DNA from: Nostoc parmelioides FACHB-3921
GTDB lineage: Bacteria; Cyanobacteriota; Cyanobacteriia; Cyanobacteriales; Nostocaceae
Length of the DNA stretch: 64,000 nucleotides
Assembly: GCF_014696625.1 (NCBI RefSeq)
Contig: NZ_JACJQL010000002.1
Location: 1 to 64,000 of the forward strand
Direction: 5' to 3'
Positions 26,602 through 35,343 of this stretch are shown here, one piece after another. The notes under the pieces were generated by a model. That model made no database searches, was not told the DNA's origin, and was given only the letters and a program-made list of their open reading frames with translations. Made by a program: the position numbers and the translations under genes. Numbering within the stretch: position 1 is the first letter of the stretch; each line of letters opens with the position of its first letter.

Positions 26602-29600
26602 ATGGCTTTTTCTTCTATTGTGCGTGCCTTGGCGCGATCGCCACTCACCACTGAGTTACTTTCTAAACTCAATCGCCAGCAAGATTTGCGATTAAATGGC
26701 ATTCCCCGTCTGCCTAAGGGCTTGGTGGCTTCGGCTTTAGCACAAAATTCTGGCAATAATTTGTTTGTGGTTTGCGCCACTTTAGAAGAAGCTGGACGCG
26801 CTTACGCACAGTTGGAGGCGATGGGATGGCAAACAGTACATTTTTACCCCACTTCAGAAGCCTCTCCCTATGAACCTTTTGACCCAGAAACGGAAATGAC
26901 TTGGGGTCAGATGCAGGTGTTGGCTGATTTGGTGAAGAGTCAACAGTCAACAGTCAATAGTCAACAGTCAACGGTCAATGGTCAACAGTCAACGGTCAAT
27001 GGTCAACAGTCAACAGTCAACGGTCAACAAAATAAAATAGCCGTTGTGGCTACTGTTGGGGCGTTACAACCCCATTTACCGCCACCAGATGCTTTTATTC
27101 CTTTTTGCCTAACTTTGAAGCGGGGGCTGGAATTTGATTTAGATACCTTCAGTGAAAAAATCACTATTTTGGGCTATGAGCGTGTTCCTTTGGTGGAAAC
27201 AGAAGGTCAATGGAGTCGGCGGGGGGATATTGTGGATGTGTTTCCCGTTTCTTCGGAGTTGCCGGTACGGTTGGAGTGGTTTGGGGATGAAATTGAGCAA
27301 ATCCGGGAATTTGACCCCAATACTCAACGTTCGGCGCTTGACAAGATAACAGAGATTGTGCTTACACCCACAAGCTTTACTCCTATTATTACTAAAGCCC
27401 TGGAGGAGAGTGCTGAGTACCAAGTGCTAAGTTCTGAGTTAAGTTCTGACTCAACACTCATAGAAGGTAGTCGGCGGTTTTTGGGTTTGGCTTTTGAGCG
27501 ACCTGCATCTGTTTTGGATTATTTACCGGAAAATACTTTAATTGCGATTGATGAGCCAGAACAGTGTCATGCTCATAGCGATCGCTGGGTGGAAAATGCT
27601 GATGAGCAATTGTTAGTGGTTGGTAGTCAGTGGTCAGTTGTGAATGAATTACCCAAAATTCATCGGTCTTTTGAGGAATGTTTGGCTGATGCGACTCGAT
27701 TTAAAACCTTATATTTATCGGAACTATCGGAAGAAAATAGCGGGGTGAATTTAGCTAGTCGGTCTGTGCCGGTAACACCCCATCAATTTGCTAAACTGGC
27801 AGACACATTAAGGCAAGAACGCGATCGCAATTTCTCGATTTGGTTAATCTCGGCTCAACCTTCCCGTTCTGTTTCTCTATTACAAGAACACGACTGTCCG
27901 GCGCAGTTTATCCCCAATCCCCGCGATTACCAAGCAATTGATAAGCTGCAAATCAATCACACCCCCGTAGCGTTGAAATATTCTGGTCTGGCGGAACTGG
28001 AAGGTTTTATTCTCCCTACCTATCGCCTAGTAGTCATCACCGACCGGGAATTTTATGGTCAACACTCCCTGGCTACACCGAGTTTTATCCGCAAGCGTCG
28101 TCAGGCGGCTTCTAAACAAGTTGACCCTAATAAACTGCGTCAAGGGGATTATGTAGTTCACAGAAGTCATGGGATTGGTAAGTTTGTCAAGCTGGAGAGT
28201 CTGACAATTAACGACGAAACCCGTGATTATATCGTTGTCCAGTATGCTGACGGTCTTTTAAGAGTAGCGGCTGATCAAGTAGGTGCTTTATCTCGGTTCC
28301 GCGCTACGGGAGATAAACCGCCAGAACTACATAAGATGACGGGGAAAGCTTGGGACAATACCAAAAACCGTGTCCGTAAAGCGATTAAAAAATTAGCCGT
28401 AGACTTGCTGAAATTATATGCAGCGCGATCGCAACAACAAGGTTTTGCCTATCCCCAAGATATGCCTTGGCAAGAGGAAATGGAAGATTCTTTCCCCTAC
28501 CAAGCCACAACCGACCAGCTAAAAGCCGTCCAAGATGTGAAACGGGACATGGAAAGCGATCGCCCAATGGATCGTTTAGTTTGTGGTGATGTGGGTTTCG
28601 GGAAAACGGAAGTAGCGATTCGCGCCATCTTCAAAGCAGTAACCTCTGGTAAACAAGTCGCCCTCCTCGCACCAACTACCATCCTCACCCAGCAACACTA
28701 CCACACCATTAAAGAACGCTTTGCCCCATACCCTGTGAATGTTGGGTTACTGAATCGTTTCCGCACAGCTGAAGAACGGCGGAATATTCAAAAGCGATTA
28801 GCAACTGGTGAGTTAGATATTGTGGTAGGGACGCACCAACTTTTAGGTAAAAGTGTCAGTTTCAAAGATTTAGGGCTGTTGGTCATAGATGAAGAACAGC
28901 GGTTTGGGGTGAACCAGAAGGAGAAAATTAAGTCCTTAAAAACCCAAGTTGATGTATTGACTCTCTCCGCCACCCCCATTCCCCGTACCTTGTATATGTC
29001 CTTGTCCGGGATTCGGGAAATGAGCTTGATTACCACACCACCCCCCACCAGACGACCAATTAAAACCCATCTTTCACCCAGAAACCCGGAAAGTGTACGC
29101 AGTGCTATTCGTCAAGAACTTGACCGTGGTGGACAGGTATTTTATGTAGTTCCACGGGTTGATGGCATAGAAGAGATTACCGCCAATCTGCGAGAGATGG
29201 TTCCCGGAGCCAGATTTGCGATCGCTCACGGGCAAATGGATGAGAGCGAGTTAGAATCAACTATGCTCACCTTTAGCAATGGTGATGCAGATATTCTGGT
29301 GTGTACCACAATTATTGAATCTGGGTTAGATATTCCCCGCGTCAACACCATCTTAATTGAAGACGCTCACCGCTTTGGTTTATCCCAACTTTACCAGTTA
29401 CGGGGAAGGGTGGGACGAGCAGGAATTCAAGCCCACGCCTGGTTATTTTACCCCAAGCAACGAGAACTATCTGATGCCGCCCGGCAACGACTACGAGCAA
29501 TTCAGGAATTTACTCAACTTGGTTCTGGCTATCAATTAGCCATGCGCGACATGGAAATCCGGGGGGTGGGTAACTTGCTGGGTGCAGAACAATCCGGTCA

Positions 29601-30156
29601 AATGGAAGCGATTGGTTTTGATTTATACATGGAAATGTTGGAAGAATCAATCCGAGAAATTCGCGGTCAAGAAATTCCCAAAGTTGACGATACCCAAATT
29701 GACCTCAACCTCACCGCCTTTATCCCCGCCGATTATATTACCGACATCGACCAAAAAATGAGCGCATATCGTGCGGTAGCGGCTGCTAAATCCAAAGACG
29801 AACTAACCCAGATTGCAGCCGAGTGGAGCGATCGCTATGGTACTTTACCAGTCAGCGCCAATCAACTCTTGCGGGTAATGGAACTGAAACAACTAGCGAA
29901 AAAGCTAGGATTTAGCCGTATCAAGCCAGAAAGTAAACAGCACGTGGTTTTAGAAACCCCAATGGAAGAACCTGCATGGAATTTACTGGCGGCGAACTTA
30001 CCAGAACATCTCAAAACCCGCTTTGTTTACTCTCCTGGTAAAGTCACCGTCAGGGGTTTAGCAGTCCTCAAAGCAGATCAACAATTGCAAAGCTTGATTG
30101 ATGCGTTAGGGAGAATGCAGGGAGCGATCGCAGATACGACAAATCATACAGCTTAA
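26602..30156 (+). CDS. mfd: Transcription-repair coupling factor (Mfd)
   Basis: The protein has 1,184 residues. Mfd removes RNA polymerase stalled at DNA lesions and recruits UvrA. The domains in order are a UvrB-like N-terminal module (about 1-370), the RNA-polymerase-interaction domain (about 505-570, [16 protein letters not shown]), RecG-like helicase lobes with Walker A DVGFGKTE near 665 and the DEEQ box near 763, the TRG motif region, and the C-terminal D7 domain. The N-terminal module contains a 13-unit heptad repeat (residues about 113-143, period QQSTVNG) in a loop before the conserved VVATVGAL strand. Two further repeat-like stretches follow (about 268-285 and 336-348). All are in frame and the motifs elsewhere are intact, so the protein is probably functional. 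Confidence 0.96.
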   Translation: MAFSSIVRALARSPLTTELLSKLNRQQDLRLNGIPRLPKGLVASALAQNSGNNLFVVCATLEEAGRAYAQLEAMGWQTVHFYPTSEASPYEPFDPETEMTWGQMQVLADLVKSQQSTVNSQQSTVNGQQSTVNGQQSTVNGQQNKIAVVATVGALQPHLPPPDAFIPFCLTLKRGLEFDLDTFSEKITILGYERVPLVETEGQWSRRGDIVDVFPVSSELPVRLEWFGDEIEQIREFDPNTQRSALDKITEIVLTPTSFTPIITKALEESAEYQVLSSELSSDSTLIEGSRRFLGLAFERPASVLDYLPENTLIAIDEPEQCHAHSDRWVENADEQLLVVGSQWSVVNELPKIHRSFEECLADATRFKTLYLSELSEENSGVNLASRSVPVTPHQFAKLADTLRQERDRNFSIWLISAQPSRSVSLLQEHDCPAQFIPNPRDYQAIDKLQINHTPVALKYSGLAELEGFILPTYRLVVITDREFYGQHSLATPSFIRKRRQAASKQVDPNKLRQGDYVVHRSHGIGKFVKLESLTINDETRDYIVVQYADGLLRVAADQVGALSRFRATGDKPPELHKMTGKAWDNTKNRVRKAIKKLAVDLLKLYAARSQQQGFAYPQDMPWQEEMEDSFPYQATTDQLKAVQDVKRDMESDRPMDRLVCGDVGFGKTEVAIRAIFKAVTSGKQVALLAPTTILTQQHYHTIKERFAPYPVNVGLLNRFRTAEERRNIQKRLATGELDIVVGTHQLLGKSVSFKDLGLLVIDEEQRFGVNQKEKIKSLKTQVDVLTLSATPIPRTLYMSLSGIREMSLITTPPPTRRPIKTHLSPRNPESVRSAIRQELDRGGQVFYVVPRVDGIEEITANLREMVPGARFAIAHGQMDESELESTMLTFSNGDADILVCTTIIESGLDIPRVNTILIEDAHRFGLSQLYQLRGRVGRAGIQAHAWLFYPKQRELSDAARQRLRAIQEFTQLGSGYQLAMRDMEIRGVGNLLGAEQSGQMEAIGFDLYMEMLEESIREIRGQEIPKVDDTQIDLNLTAFIPADYITDIDQKMSAYRAVAAAKSKDELTQIAAEWSDRYGTLPVSANQLLRVMELKQLAKKLGFSRIKPESKQHVVLETPMEEPAWNLLAANLPEHLKTRFVYSPGKVTVRGLAVLKADQQLQSLIDALGRMQGAIADTTNHTA
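26939..27029 (+). repeat. Thirteen-unit heptad (GTCAACA) array inside mfd
   Basis: There are thirteen consecutive 7-bp units of the form gtcaaca, gtcaata, gtcaacg or gtcaatg. Since 7 and 3 are coprime, translation repeats every 21 bases, giving the 7-residue unit QQSTVNG four times. The heptad matches the short tandemly repeated repetitive sequences of heterocystous cyanobacteria, which are normally intergenic (here also at 54908-54980 and 16180-16200). Confidence 0.9.
27409..27439 (+). repeat. Second dispersed repeat inside mfd
   Basis: These 31 bases (starting agtgctgagtaccaagtgc) match 27 of 31 positions of 39574-39604 inside the large hybrid kinase gene. Both copies are read in the same frame, giving [10 protein letters not shown] here and SADYQVQSAE there. 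The genes are otherwise unrelated, so this is a dispersed repeat. Confidence 0.75.
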
Positions 30157-30360
30157 CTCTCTTCCTGGATTTTATTCTTGGGAAAGAAAGCCCCAAAGTT
30201 TGGGATTTTAGCGAATTTGTTAAAAGTTATAAACAGACCAGAGTTTAATCCTGTTTGCAATATATTCAAATATGAGAAAAACTCACAACCAAATATAACA
30301 ATATCTTTCTCTTACACCCCTGCCGTCACTCCTTATTTTCTAACTAGATTTTCGTCTTTC

Positions 30361-31452
30361 CTATTTTTTCATCACAATTTCCAAATACTTTTGTAGCACT
30401 CCTACGAGGAGAGAAAGGAGGGGTGTACTGACGCTAAGCAGATACCGCCGAAAAGTTTGTACATCAAAAGGCCATACCGGGAATTCGTCAGTCATAGTGT
30501 ATAAATTACGTAGTTCTCGGACTTTTTCAGTTCTTTTTTTTAGTGTTTCTGCATCTTCTGTCAGACTACTGTGAATTTGTGAATAATCTATTTGAAACTG
30601 ATGAGCAATCTCGTGTAAAACGTCCTCCTTAGCCTTTTTCATGCCTCTATGAGCAGTCAGTAAAGGGCCAAAAAAACACGCTAATGAAAGAAAAATATAC
30701 AATATTACAATAAAATAAATATACCAATAATCTTGCTTACTACCTTGTGTGATAGTTTGGTAGCTAATAATGCTAACCCAGAAACCTAAAAGAGTGATGA
30801 GGTAGGCAGTTTTGAGTGAATAATCACTTAGGGGTCGAAGACCGCCACAGCGATCCGGATGAAGAGGGTTCACATTCAGCTTTTTATTTTTGAGAGTTCT
30901 ATGGAGAATCTGGATATTATTAATTAGATTCAGAATCAGCATCGTACCCATGTATACAACTATCAAAGTGACAATGGTGATGGTCAAATTTGGTAGTAAT
31001 CCTGTGCTTGTCCAGCTTTTTACCAATTTCGGTTGAGTGATAAATACATAAATACTGATACTAATAGCACTAATAATTGCTAGGAAATTACGCGATTTTT
31101 GGTAATAGAGAATTGAAGATATACGCTCAATCCTTAATCTATCAATTTCTATTACTACATTTGATTCGTCCAGGTTTTTAATTACACTGCTAATTGCTTG
31201 AAAACTCCACAAATAATATCCAACTACTACTGGATTGATGAGTATCGCTGCTATCCAGGGTATGGGGTCTTGAAGTAATCCTCTAGATCCTGTTAGAGTG
31301 TTGCTGGCTAGTGCAGTCAGCAGATCAAATATTACAACAATTGCCAGTGACCACAGTCCAGCACTCAGAGGAAATAAATGAAGCTTTTCTAACAGTAAAT
31401 ATGCAATAGCATCAGAACGACAAAGGTTGTTTTCTTCTTGGGTACGATTCAT
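30361..31452 (-). CDS. Hypothetical multi-pass membrane protein
   Basis: The protein has 363 residues and I do not recognise the family. There are about six to seven hydrophobic segments: roughly 35-55, 70-90, 125-145, 155-175, 218-236, 242-266 and a final one near 345-360. Between them lie polar loops, including HPDRCGGLRPLSDYSLK near 200. A charged helical region (about 275-325, KKAKEDVLHEIAHQFQIDYSQ, then TLKKRTEKVRELRNLY) probably faces the cytosol. The start is the ATG at 31452. It is convergent with mfd and has no evident operon partner. Upstream is a 300-base gene-free stretch. A transporter or sensor role is possible but not supported. Confidence 0.7.
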   Translation of the reverse strand: MNRTQEENNLCRSDAIAYLLLEKLHLFPLSAGLWSLAIVVIFDLLTALASNTLTGSRGLLQDPIPWIAAILINPVVVGYYLWSFQAISSVIKNLDESNVVIEIDRLRIERISSILYYQKSRNFLAIISAISISIYVFITQPKLVKSWTSTGLLPNLTITIVTLIVVYMGTMLILNLINNIQILHRTLKNKKLNVNPLHPDRCGGLRPLSDYSLKTAYLITLLGFWVSIISYQTITQGSKQDYWYIYFIVILYIFLSLACFFGPLLTAHRGMKKAKEDVLHEIAHQFQIDYSQIHSSLTEDAETLKKRTEKVRELRNLYTMTDEFPVWPFDVQTFRRYLLSVSTPLLSLLVGVLQKYLEIVMKK

Positions 31453-31753
31453 TACTTTCAGAGTCGATTGATGATTTAAATATTTTCCCGATATTATACA
31501 TACTTTTTACGTATAACCACTAAAAAAGATTGAGGATAAATCTGAAATATTATCCTTTACAGACAGAATCAAAAAAATAAAATTGTTTTTCAATTGATTG
31601 CATAATTTCCTCAAAAACATCCGATAAATCCACATATTACTTTGATGTTCCAGTTAATTATGACTGCTCTATTTACCAGTTATTAACTGGGTGATGACCT
31701 CTTAGTTTTGAATTCTTCCCTAATAATCACTCACAACTTCAGAAACAAAAACT
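31453..31753. other. Divergent spacer, no gene seen
   Basis: These 301 bases are AT-rich DNA between the membrane protein gene and the PEP-CTERM gene. I see no open frame, RNA gene or clear repeat apart from a short imperfect palindrome near 31491-31515. It presumably contains both promoters. Confidence 0.6.
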
Positions 31754-32662
31754 ATGTTTAAACATGGCATATTAGCTTCAGTGACAGGAAGCATAGTATT
31801 GAGCTTACTGACGACTGTTGCTGAATCGGCACAGGCATCTACTCTCGTCTTTAGTGGATCGGGAGCAACAACAACTACAGCCTTCAGGGATTTTCAAACA
31901 GCGATCGGTGGTGGTAGCCGTATTGGTTGGGATGGTGTCCGTCTCGACGGTACTGATGCTAACCCTGAGACTCAAGTAATTGATCCTGGGAAAACAGTAG
32001 CGATTCCCGTCAATCGCTTCTTGGGAGCAGGTGCGCTGTTTGCTGATCCCTATGCCGTCAGTGGCGATGGATTTGCCAGTGTCAATCCAGGTACAGCAGG
32101 GGAGTTTCCCGCTTTTAGTCCGCAAAATACTTTTGTGATGTTCGATTTTAATAATGGTCAGTTCGAGGATCGCTTTATTGAACAGAGCTTCGTTTTACCT
32201 GGCACAACAACTGCTGCTGGGACACGAGGTTTTGGAGCCATCTTCCTCGATGTGGAAGATGCAGCTAGCAGTAGTATCGAATACTTTGGTACAACGACCA
32301 AAGGCGATAAGGTCAGTCTTGGCAAGTATTTCGTTCCCGTTGGCGCATCAGGAGAGGCTCAGTTTTTGGGAGTTCTCTTTGACCAACCGATAGTAACTGA
32401 GGTGCAACTGACCGTCGGGACGAATGCACTATTTAGCTTTGATGGCACTACTATCCAATCTTTTGGTGGTGAGGATTTAGCTAATGGTGTTGATCTCGTT
32501 AATACTGACGACTTCCTCTTTGCAACGCCAACGGCGGCAACTTTAATCACAGTTCCAGAGCCAACCCCACTTTCTGGGTTGAGTTTAGCCATCCTGGGAA
32601 TGGTGGGTTTTCTAACAAAGAAGCTAGCTAAAAGGTTAAGTATTCTATCAACCCAACAATGA
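31754..32662 (+). CDS. PEP-CTERM sorting-domain exported protein
   Basis: The protein has 302 residues. A signal peptide (about 1-28, ending AQAS) is followed by a beta-rich extracellular region with Gly/Asp/Thr-rich repeats. At the C-terminus is a PEP-CTERM-type sorting signal: VPEP near 270, a hydrophobic helix (LSGLSLAILGMVGFLT) and a basic end (KKLAKRL). In this system exosortase removes the tail and the protein is exported to the cell surface or extracellular polysaccharide. No exosortase is in this window. The start is the ATG at 31754. The central domain is not one I can name. It stands alone. Confidence 0.85.
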   Translation: MFKHGILASVTGSIVLSLLTTVAESAQASTLVFSGSGATTTTAFRDFQTAIGGGSRIGWDGVRLDGTDANPETQVIDPGKTVAIPVNRFLGAGALFADPYAVSGDGFASVNPGTAGEFPAFSPQNTFVMFDFNNGQFEDRFIEQSFVLPGTTTAAGTRGFGAIFLDVEDAASSSIEYFGTTTKGDKVSLGKYFVPVGASGEAQFLGVLFDQPIVTEVQLTVGTNALFSFDGTTIQSFGGEDLANGVDLVNTDDFLFATPTAATLITVPEPTPLSGLSLAILGMVGFLTKKLAKRLSILSTQQ

Positions 32663-32683
32663 TTCATTTCTCCAGGGAGGTAG

Positions 32684-32910
32684 GAACCTCAACGCCAGTT
32701 CTCTCAAGTCGGAAAACCCCTTCGGATACTCCTACGGAGAAGCAAGCTACGGCAGTCCACCCGGCGGCATAGCCGCACGTGTGGCTGCACTCACCGCCCA
32801 TGAGACTGGCTCCCCCTTGTGGGTGGCTGCATTTAATGCGCGAATTTTGTTGGCGCAGCCTTGCCGGCGGAACGCTACCACGTTACCCGCCGGGTATTTT
32901 GAATACCGTC
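32684..32910. repeat. GC-rich palindromic repeat cluster
   Basis: This gene-free stretch between the PEP-CTERM gene and the DoxX gene contains several short palindromes (ccccttcgg, ctcctacggagaa, cacccggcgg, ccgccgggta) and the caagtcgg unit shared with 18352-18390. It has the look of the dispersed palindromic repeats of Nostoc. It lies between convergent genes and may also end transcription. Confidence 0.6.
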
Positions 32911-32937
32911 AAAATCCTCTGATATGACCATCTTCGC

Positions 32938-33453
32938 CTATTCTTCGTCAGCAGCCATAACAGCATAATCAGCCATTGCTTGACTACGACGACGGCTCAT
33001 TTTCTGTTCGTAAGCATCGTAGGCAATGCAAATCCAAATTAAGGTCATGAAGAGAATGTTTTTGTTAAAGCTTTCTGCACCATTGGGAAATAGACTGCCT
33101 GCGGGAATAATACCAAATGCGAGAATGATGCTAAATGTCATGAGAATCAGTAGTAAACCTGTCCACCGCACCCAATAATTGAGGGCAAATAAGATACCCA
33201 GAACGATTTCTGCTAAAGGTAACGACCAAGCATAGGGAACCGCTATTAACCAAGGTAATGGCCCTATACCTTCCCATCCAGGGGGAATTCCAGGGCCAAT
33301 CATTTGCAATTTTTGAGTGATGACTGTTTGGTAGAAACCGTTAGGAACACTGAAATTTAAGTAGTTGGCAATACCTGAGAGGAAGAAGAAAAAGCCGATA
33401 GTGATGCGATTGACGGTAACTGCTGTGTGGAGGTTAAGTAGGTATTTCATCAT
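32938..33453 (-). CDS. DoxX-like membrane protein
   Basis: The protein has 171 residues. There are four probable transmembrane helices (about 15-35, 68-90, 94-116, 128-146), with a loop GLFP-type region (GIIPAGSLFPNGAES) consistent with the DoxX/quinone-oxidase-like family. The C-terminus is polar and charged (EQKMSRRRSQAMADY). Some relatives are subunits of terminal oxidase or thiosulfate:quinone oxidoreductase systems. It follows four bases after the type-II NADH dehydrogenase stop on the same strand, in a compact operon, which suggests a role around membrane quinone redox chemistry. The start is ATG at 33453, with an alternative ATG at 33450. Confidence 0.78.
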   Translation of the reverse strand: MMKYLLNLHTAVTVNRITIGFFFFLSGIANYLNFSVPNGFYQTVITQKLQMIGPGIPPGWEGIGPLPWLIAVPYAWSLPLAEIVLGILFALNYWVRWTGLLLILMTFSIILAFGIIPAGSLFPNGAESFNKNILFMTLIWICIAYDAYEQKMSRRRSQAMADYAVMAADEE

Positions 33454-33457
33454 GAAT

Positions 33458-34870
33458 TTAGCGGCGGGGTGTTAGGTGATTGAGTAAGGTGGGAACGCCT
33501 GTCCAACTGAGATTTTGCTGAAATTGGGTAGGTTGGGCTACTCGCCAAACGAGAGGGGTGGCAAAAATTAGTGCAGCTGCGGTGGTGGCGACTCCAGACA
33601 ACCACGGTGTTTGTCCCAGCTGCATGGGGGTAACAGCACGGTGACGCTGAAATAATTCATCTGTTAGCCACTCGGTTGTAACTTTCAGGTTATGAGCAGA
33701 GTTGGGTAGTAGTTGTAAATATGTTCCTTCCCGAATCAAATGGCCTGCTTGTCCTTTGATTTGCAATTTGTTGAATAAGTTAGCAACGCCTTCGTTGAGT
33801 CCTAATTTCATCAAAGTGCCACGCAGTTGGACTTGTACGGGAACGGTTGGTTTGTTTTGGCTGATTCGCTGGAGATTTTGAGCGATCGCAATTCCTTGTT
33901 GATAAGCTACTTGAGCTGTGGGTGGCTGGGGATGATCGCTATCTGTGGCACAGTCACCCGCCGCGAAGATTTCGGGAAAATTAGATAGTTGCAATGTTGG
34001 TTTCACCAGTAACCGTCCTCGATTTTGAGAAACGGGTAATTCCATCAGCAAAGGATTGGGTGCTGTGCCAGCAGTCCAGGCGATCGTTCCTGCCTGTAAC
34101 ATTTGTATTTGCTCATGTCGCCGATACTCTACGCCCTCAGGTGTAATCTTCGTGACAGCCGCATCAAATAAAAAGTCCACGGGAATGAGGCGATTTTTCA
34201 TGGCACGTTCGACAGTGCAGCGCAAATGGCTATTAACATCGCCTTTGAGAATTTCTCGACTGCGGTTGACGAGGACAACATGAATTTCACTACCATCGCC
34301 GCCCAACTCGTCGTACCAAATGGGCAGTAAATCAGCTAATGTACAGGCCAATTCAATACCCGCCGGCCCCGCACCAATGATGGCAACAGTTAACAGTAGA
34401 CGACGGCTTTCTACGTCTGGTGTTTGAATGGCTTGATATAATTTACGACGCAATTGTCGGCGGAGTGCGATCGCCTGTTCCCCAGAGGTAAAGGGCATTG
34501 CATATTCTGCCGCACCGGGAGTATCAAAATAAGTGGTTTTGCTACCGAGCGCCAATACCAACTTGCTGTAGTGAAAAACTTGACCAGAGATTGTATCAAC
34601 TCTCTGCTGATGTATATCAATTGATTGCACCGTGTCTTGAACAAACTTAACTTTGCTACCAGCTAACAGCTCTTGATAACGAGGATATACCTGTTTGCTA
34701 TGCAGCTCGCCGCTCAATAATTCATACAATAATGGTTTGAAGCTAAAGCGATCGCGCTGTTCTATTAAAATAATCGGATTAGAGTAATTTTGCTGGCTTA
34801 AGTGCAGAGCCGTAAACAGTCCAGCAAAGCCAGCACCCAGGATGACTGTGGGATGAGATGCTTGCTGCAT
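33458..34870 (-). CDS. Type II NADH dehydrogenase-like FAD oxidoreductase (Ndh-2)
   Basis: The protein has 470 residues. The N-terminal FAD-binding motif GAGFAGLFTALHL and the second dinucleotide motif GAGPAGIELACTLADL (near 165), plus the FAD-end motif FAAGDCATD near 300 and the AQVAYQQG segment, place it in the Ndh-2/sulfide:quinone reductase superfamily. Ndh-2 enzymes move electrons from NAD(P)H to quinones without pumping protons. A C-terminal hydrophobic segment (about 425-445) may anchor it to the membrane. It lacks the Cys motifs expected of sulfide:quinone reductases in the places I can check, which favours NDH-2. The ATG at 34870 fits. It is the first gene of an operon with the DoxX-like gene. 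Confidence 0.88.
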   Translation of the reverse strand: MQQASHPTVILGAGFAGLFTALHLSQQNYSNPIILIEQRDRFSFKPLLYELLSGELHSKQVYPRYQELLAGSKVKFVQDTVQSIDIHQQRVDTISGQVFHYSKLVLALGSKTTYFDTPGAAEYAMPFTSGEQAIALRRQLRRKLYQAIQTPDVESRRLLLTVAIIGAGPAGIELACTLADLLPIWYDELGGDGSEIHVVLVNRSREILKGDVNSHLRCTVERAMKNRLIPVDFLFDAAVTKITPEGVEYRRHEQIQMLQAGTIAWTAGTAPNPLLMELPVSQNRGRLLVKPTLQLSNFPEIFAAGDCATDSDHPQPPTAQVAYQQGIAIAQNLQRISQNKPTVPVQVQLRGTLMKLGLNEGVANLFNKLQIKGQAGHLIREGTYLQLLPNSAHNLKVTTEWLTDELFQRHRAVTPMQLGQTPWLSGVATTAAALIFATPLVWRVAQPTQFQQNLSWTGVPTLLNHLTPRR

Positions 34871-35343
34871 AAGTATTAACAGTTACTTTAGTGAACTGCT
34901 CTTAGTATTACGGCATTTACTCAGTCTTAAGTGATGTAGTCCTAAAGCTTGGCTGAGAAATTCACGGGAATTTGCAGCACATTTTTTATCACTTTCTCAG
35001 CAATAATTTATATTACCCAAAGACTTTGCGAGAATTCCTCCAGAACCCCGACATCTTGAAGATGTCGGGGTTCTTGTTTCTCGATCCGCCATTTTCCTCA
35101 AGTATTTATCTTCATTGAAATAAAACCTCACATTTGATAGCAATAAAGAGGGTAATTTTTGAGATTGCTCAAATATGAATAATTTCGTTGTATTACTACA
35201 TTAAGAGAAAATTAGCATCTAACCAAGAGAAGTTTTTTTACCTGATACGATAATCTACCTGAAGATGAGTACCTAAAACTTGCAAACTAGCTTAGGTTAA
35301 GTATAAGCTCTGCAACAAGTATTAGTTGTCGCAAGTCATTTTC
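34871..35343. other. Divergent spacer with a long palindrome
   Basis: This is a 473-base region between the Ndh-2 and hybrid kinase genes. It holds a 33-bp inverted repeat at 35042-35074: arms agaaccccgacatctt and aagatgtcggggttct around a single G. It is not followed by a real T-run and no gene reads into it from either side, so it looks like a dispersed palindromic element and not a terminator. The remainder is AT-rich and should hold both promoters. No further gene is seen. Confidence 0.7.

Noticed and set aside
26939..27029. Possible CRISPR array
   Set aside because: The units are contiguous 7-bp repeats without spacers, and lie within the mfd coding frame.
30191..30204. cccaaagtttggg palindrome after mfd as a terminator
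   Set aside because: A 6-bp stem with a 1-base loop cannot fold as a hairpin, and the following T-run is only four bases.
35042..35074. Long palindrome as a terminator
   Set aside because: It lies between divergent genes, so no gene reads into it, and no T-run follows. It is treated as a dispersed element.
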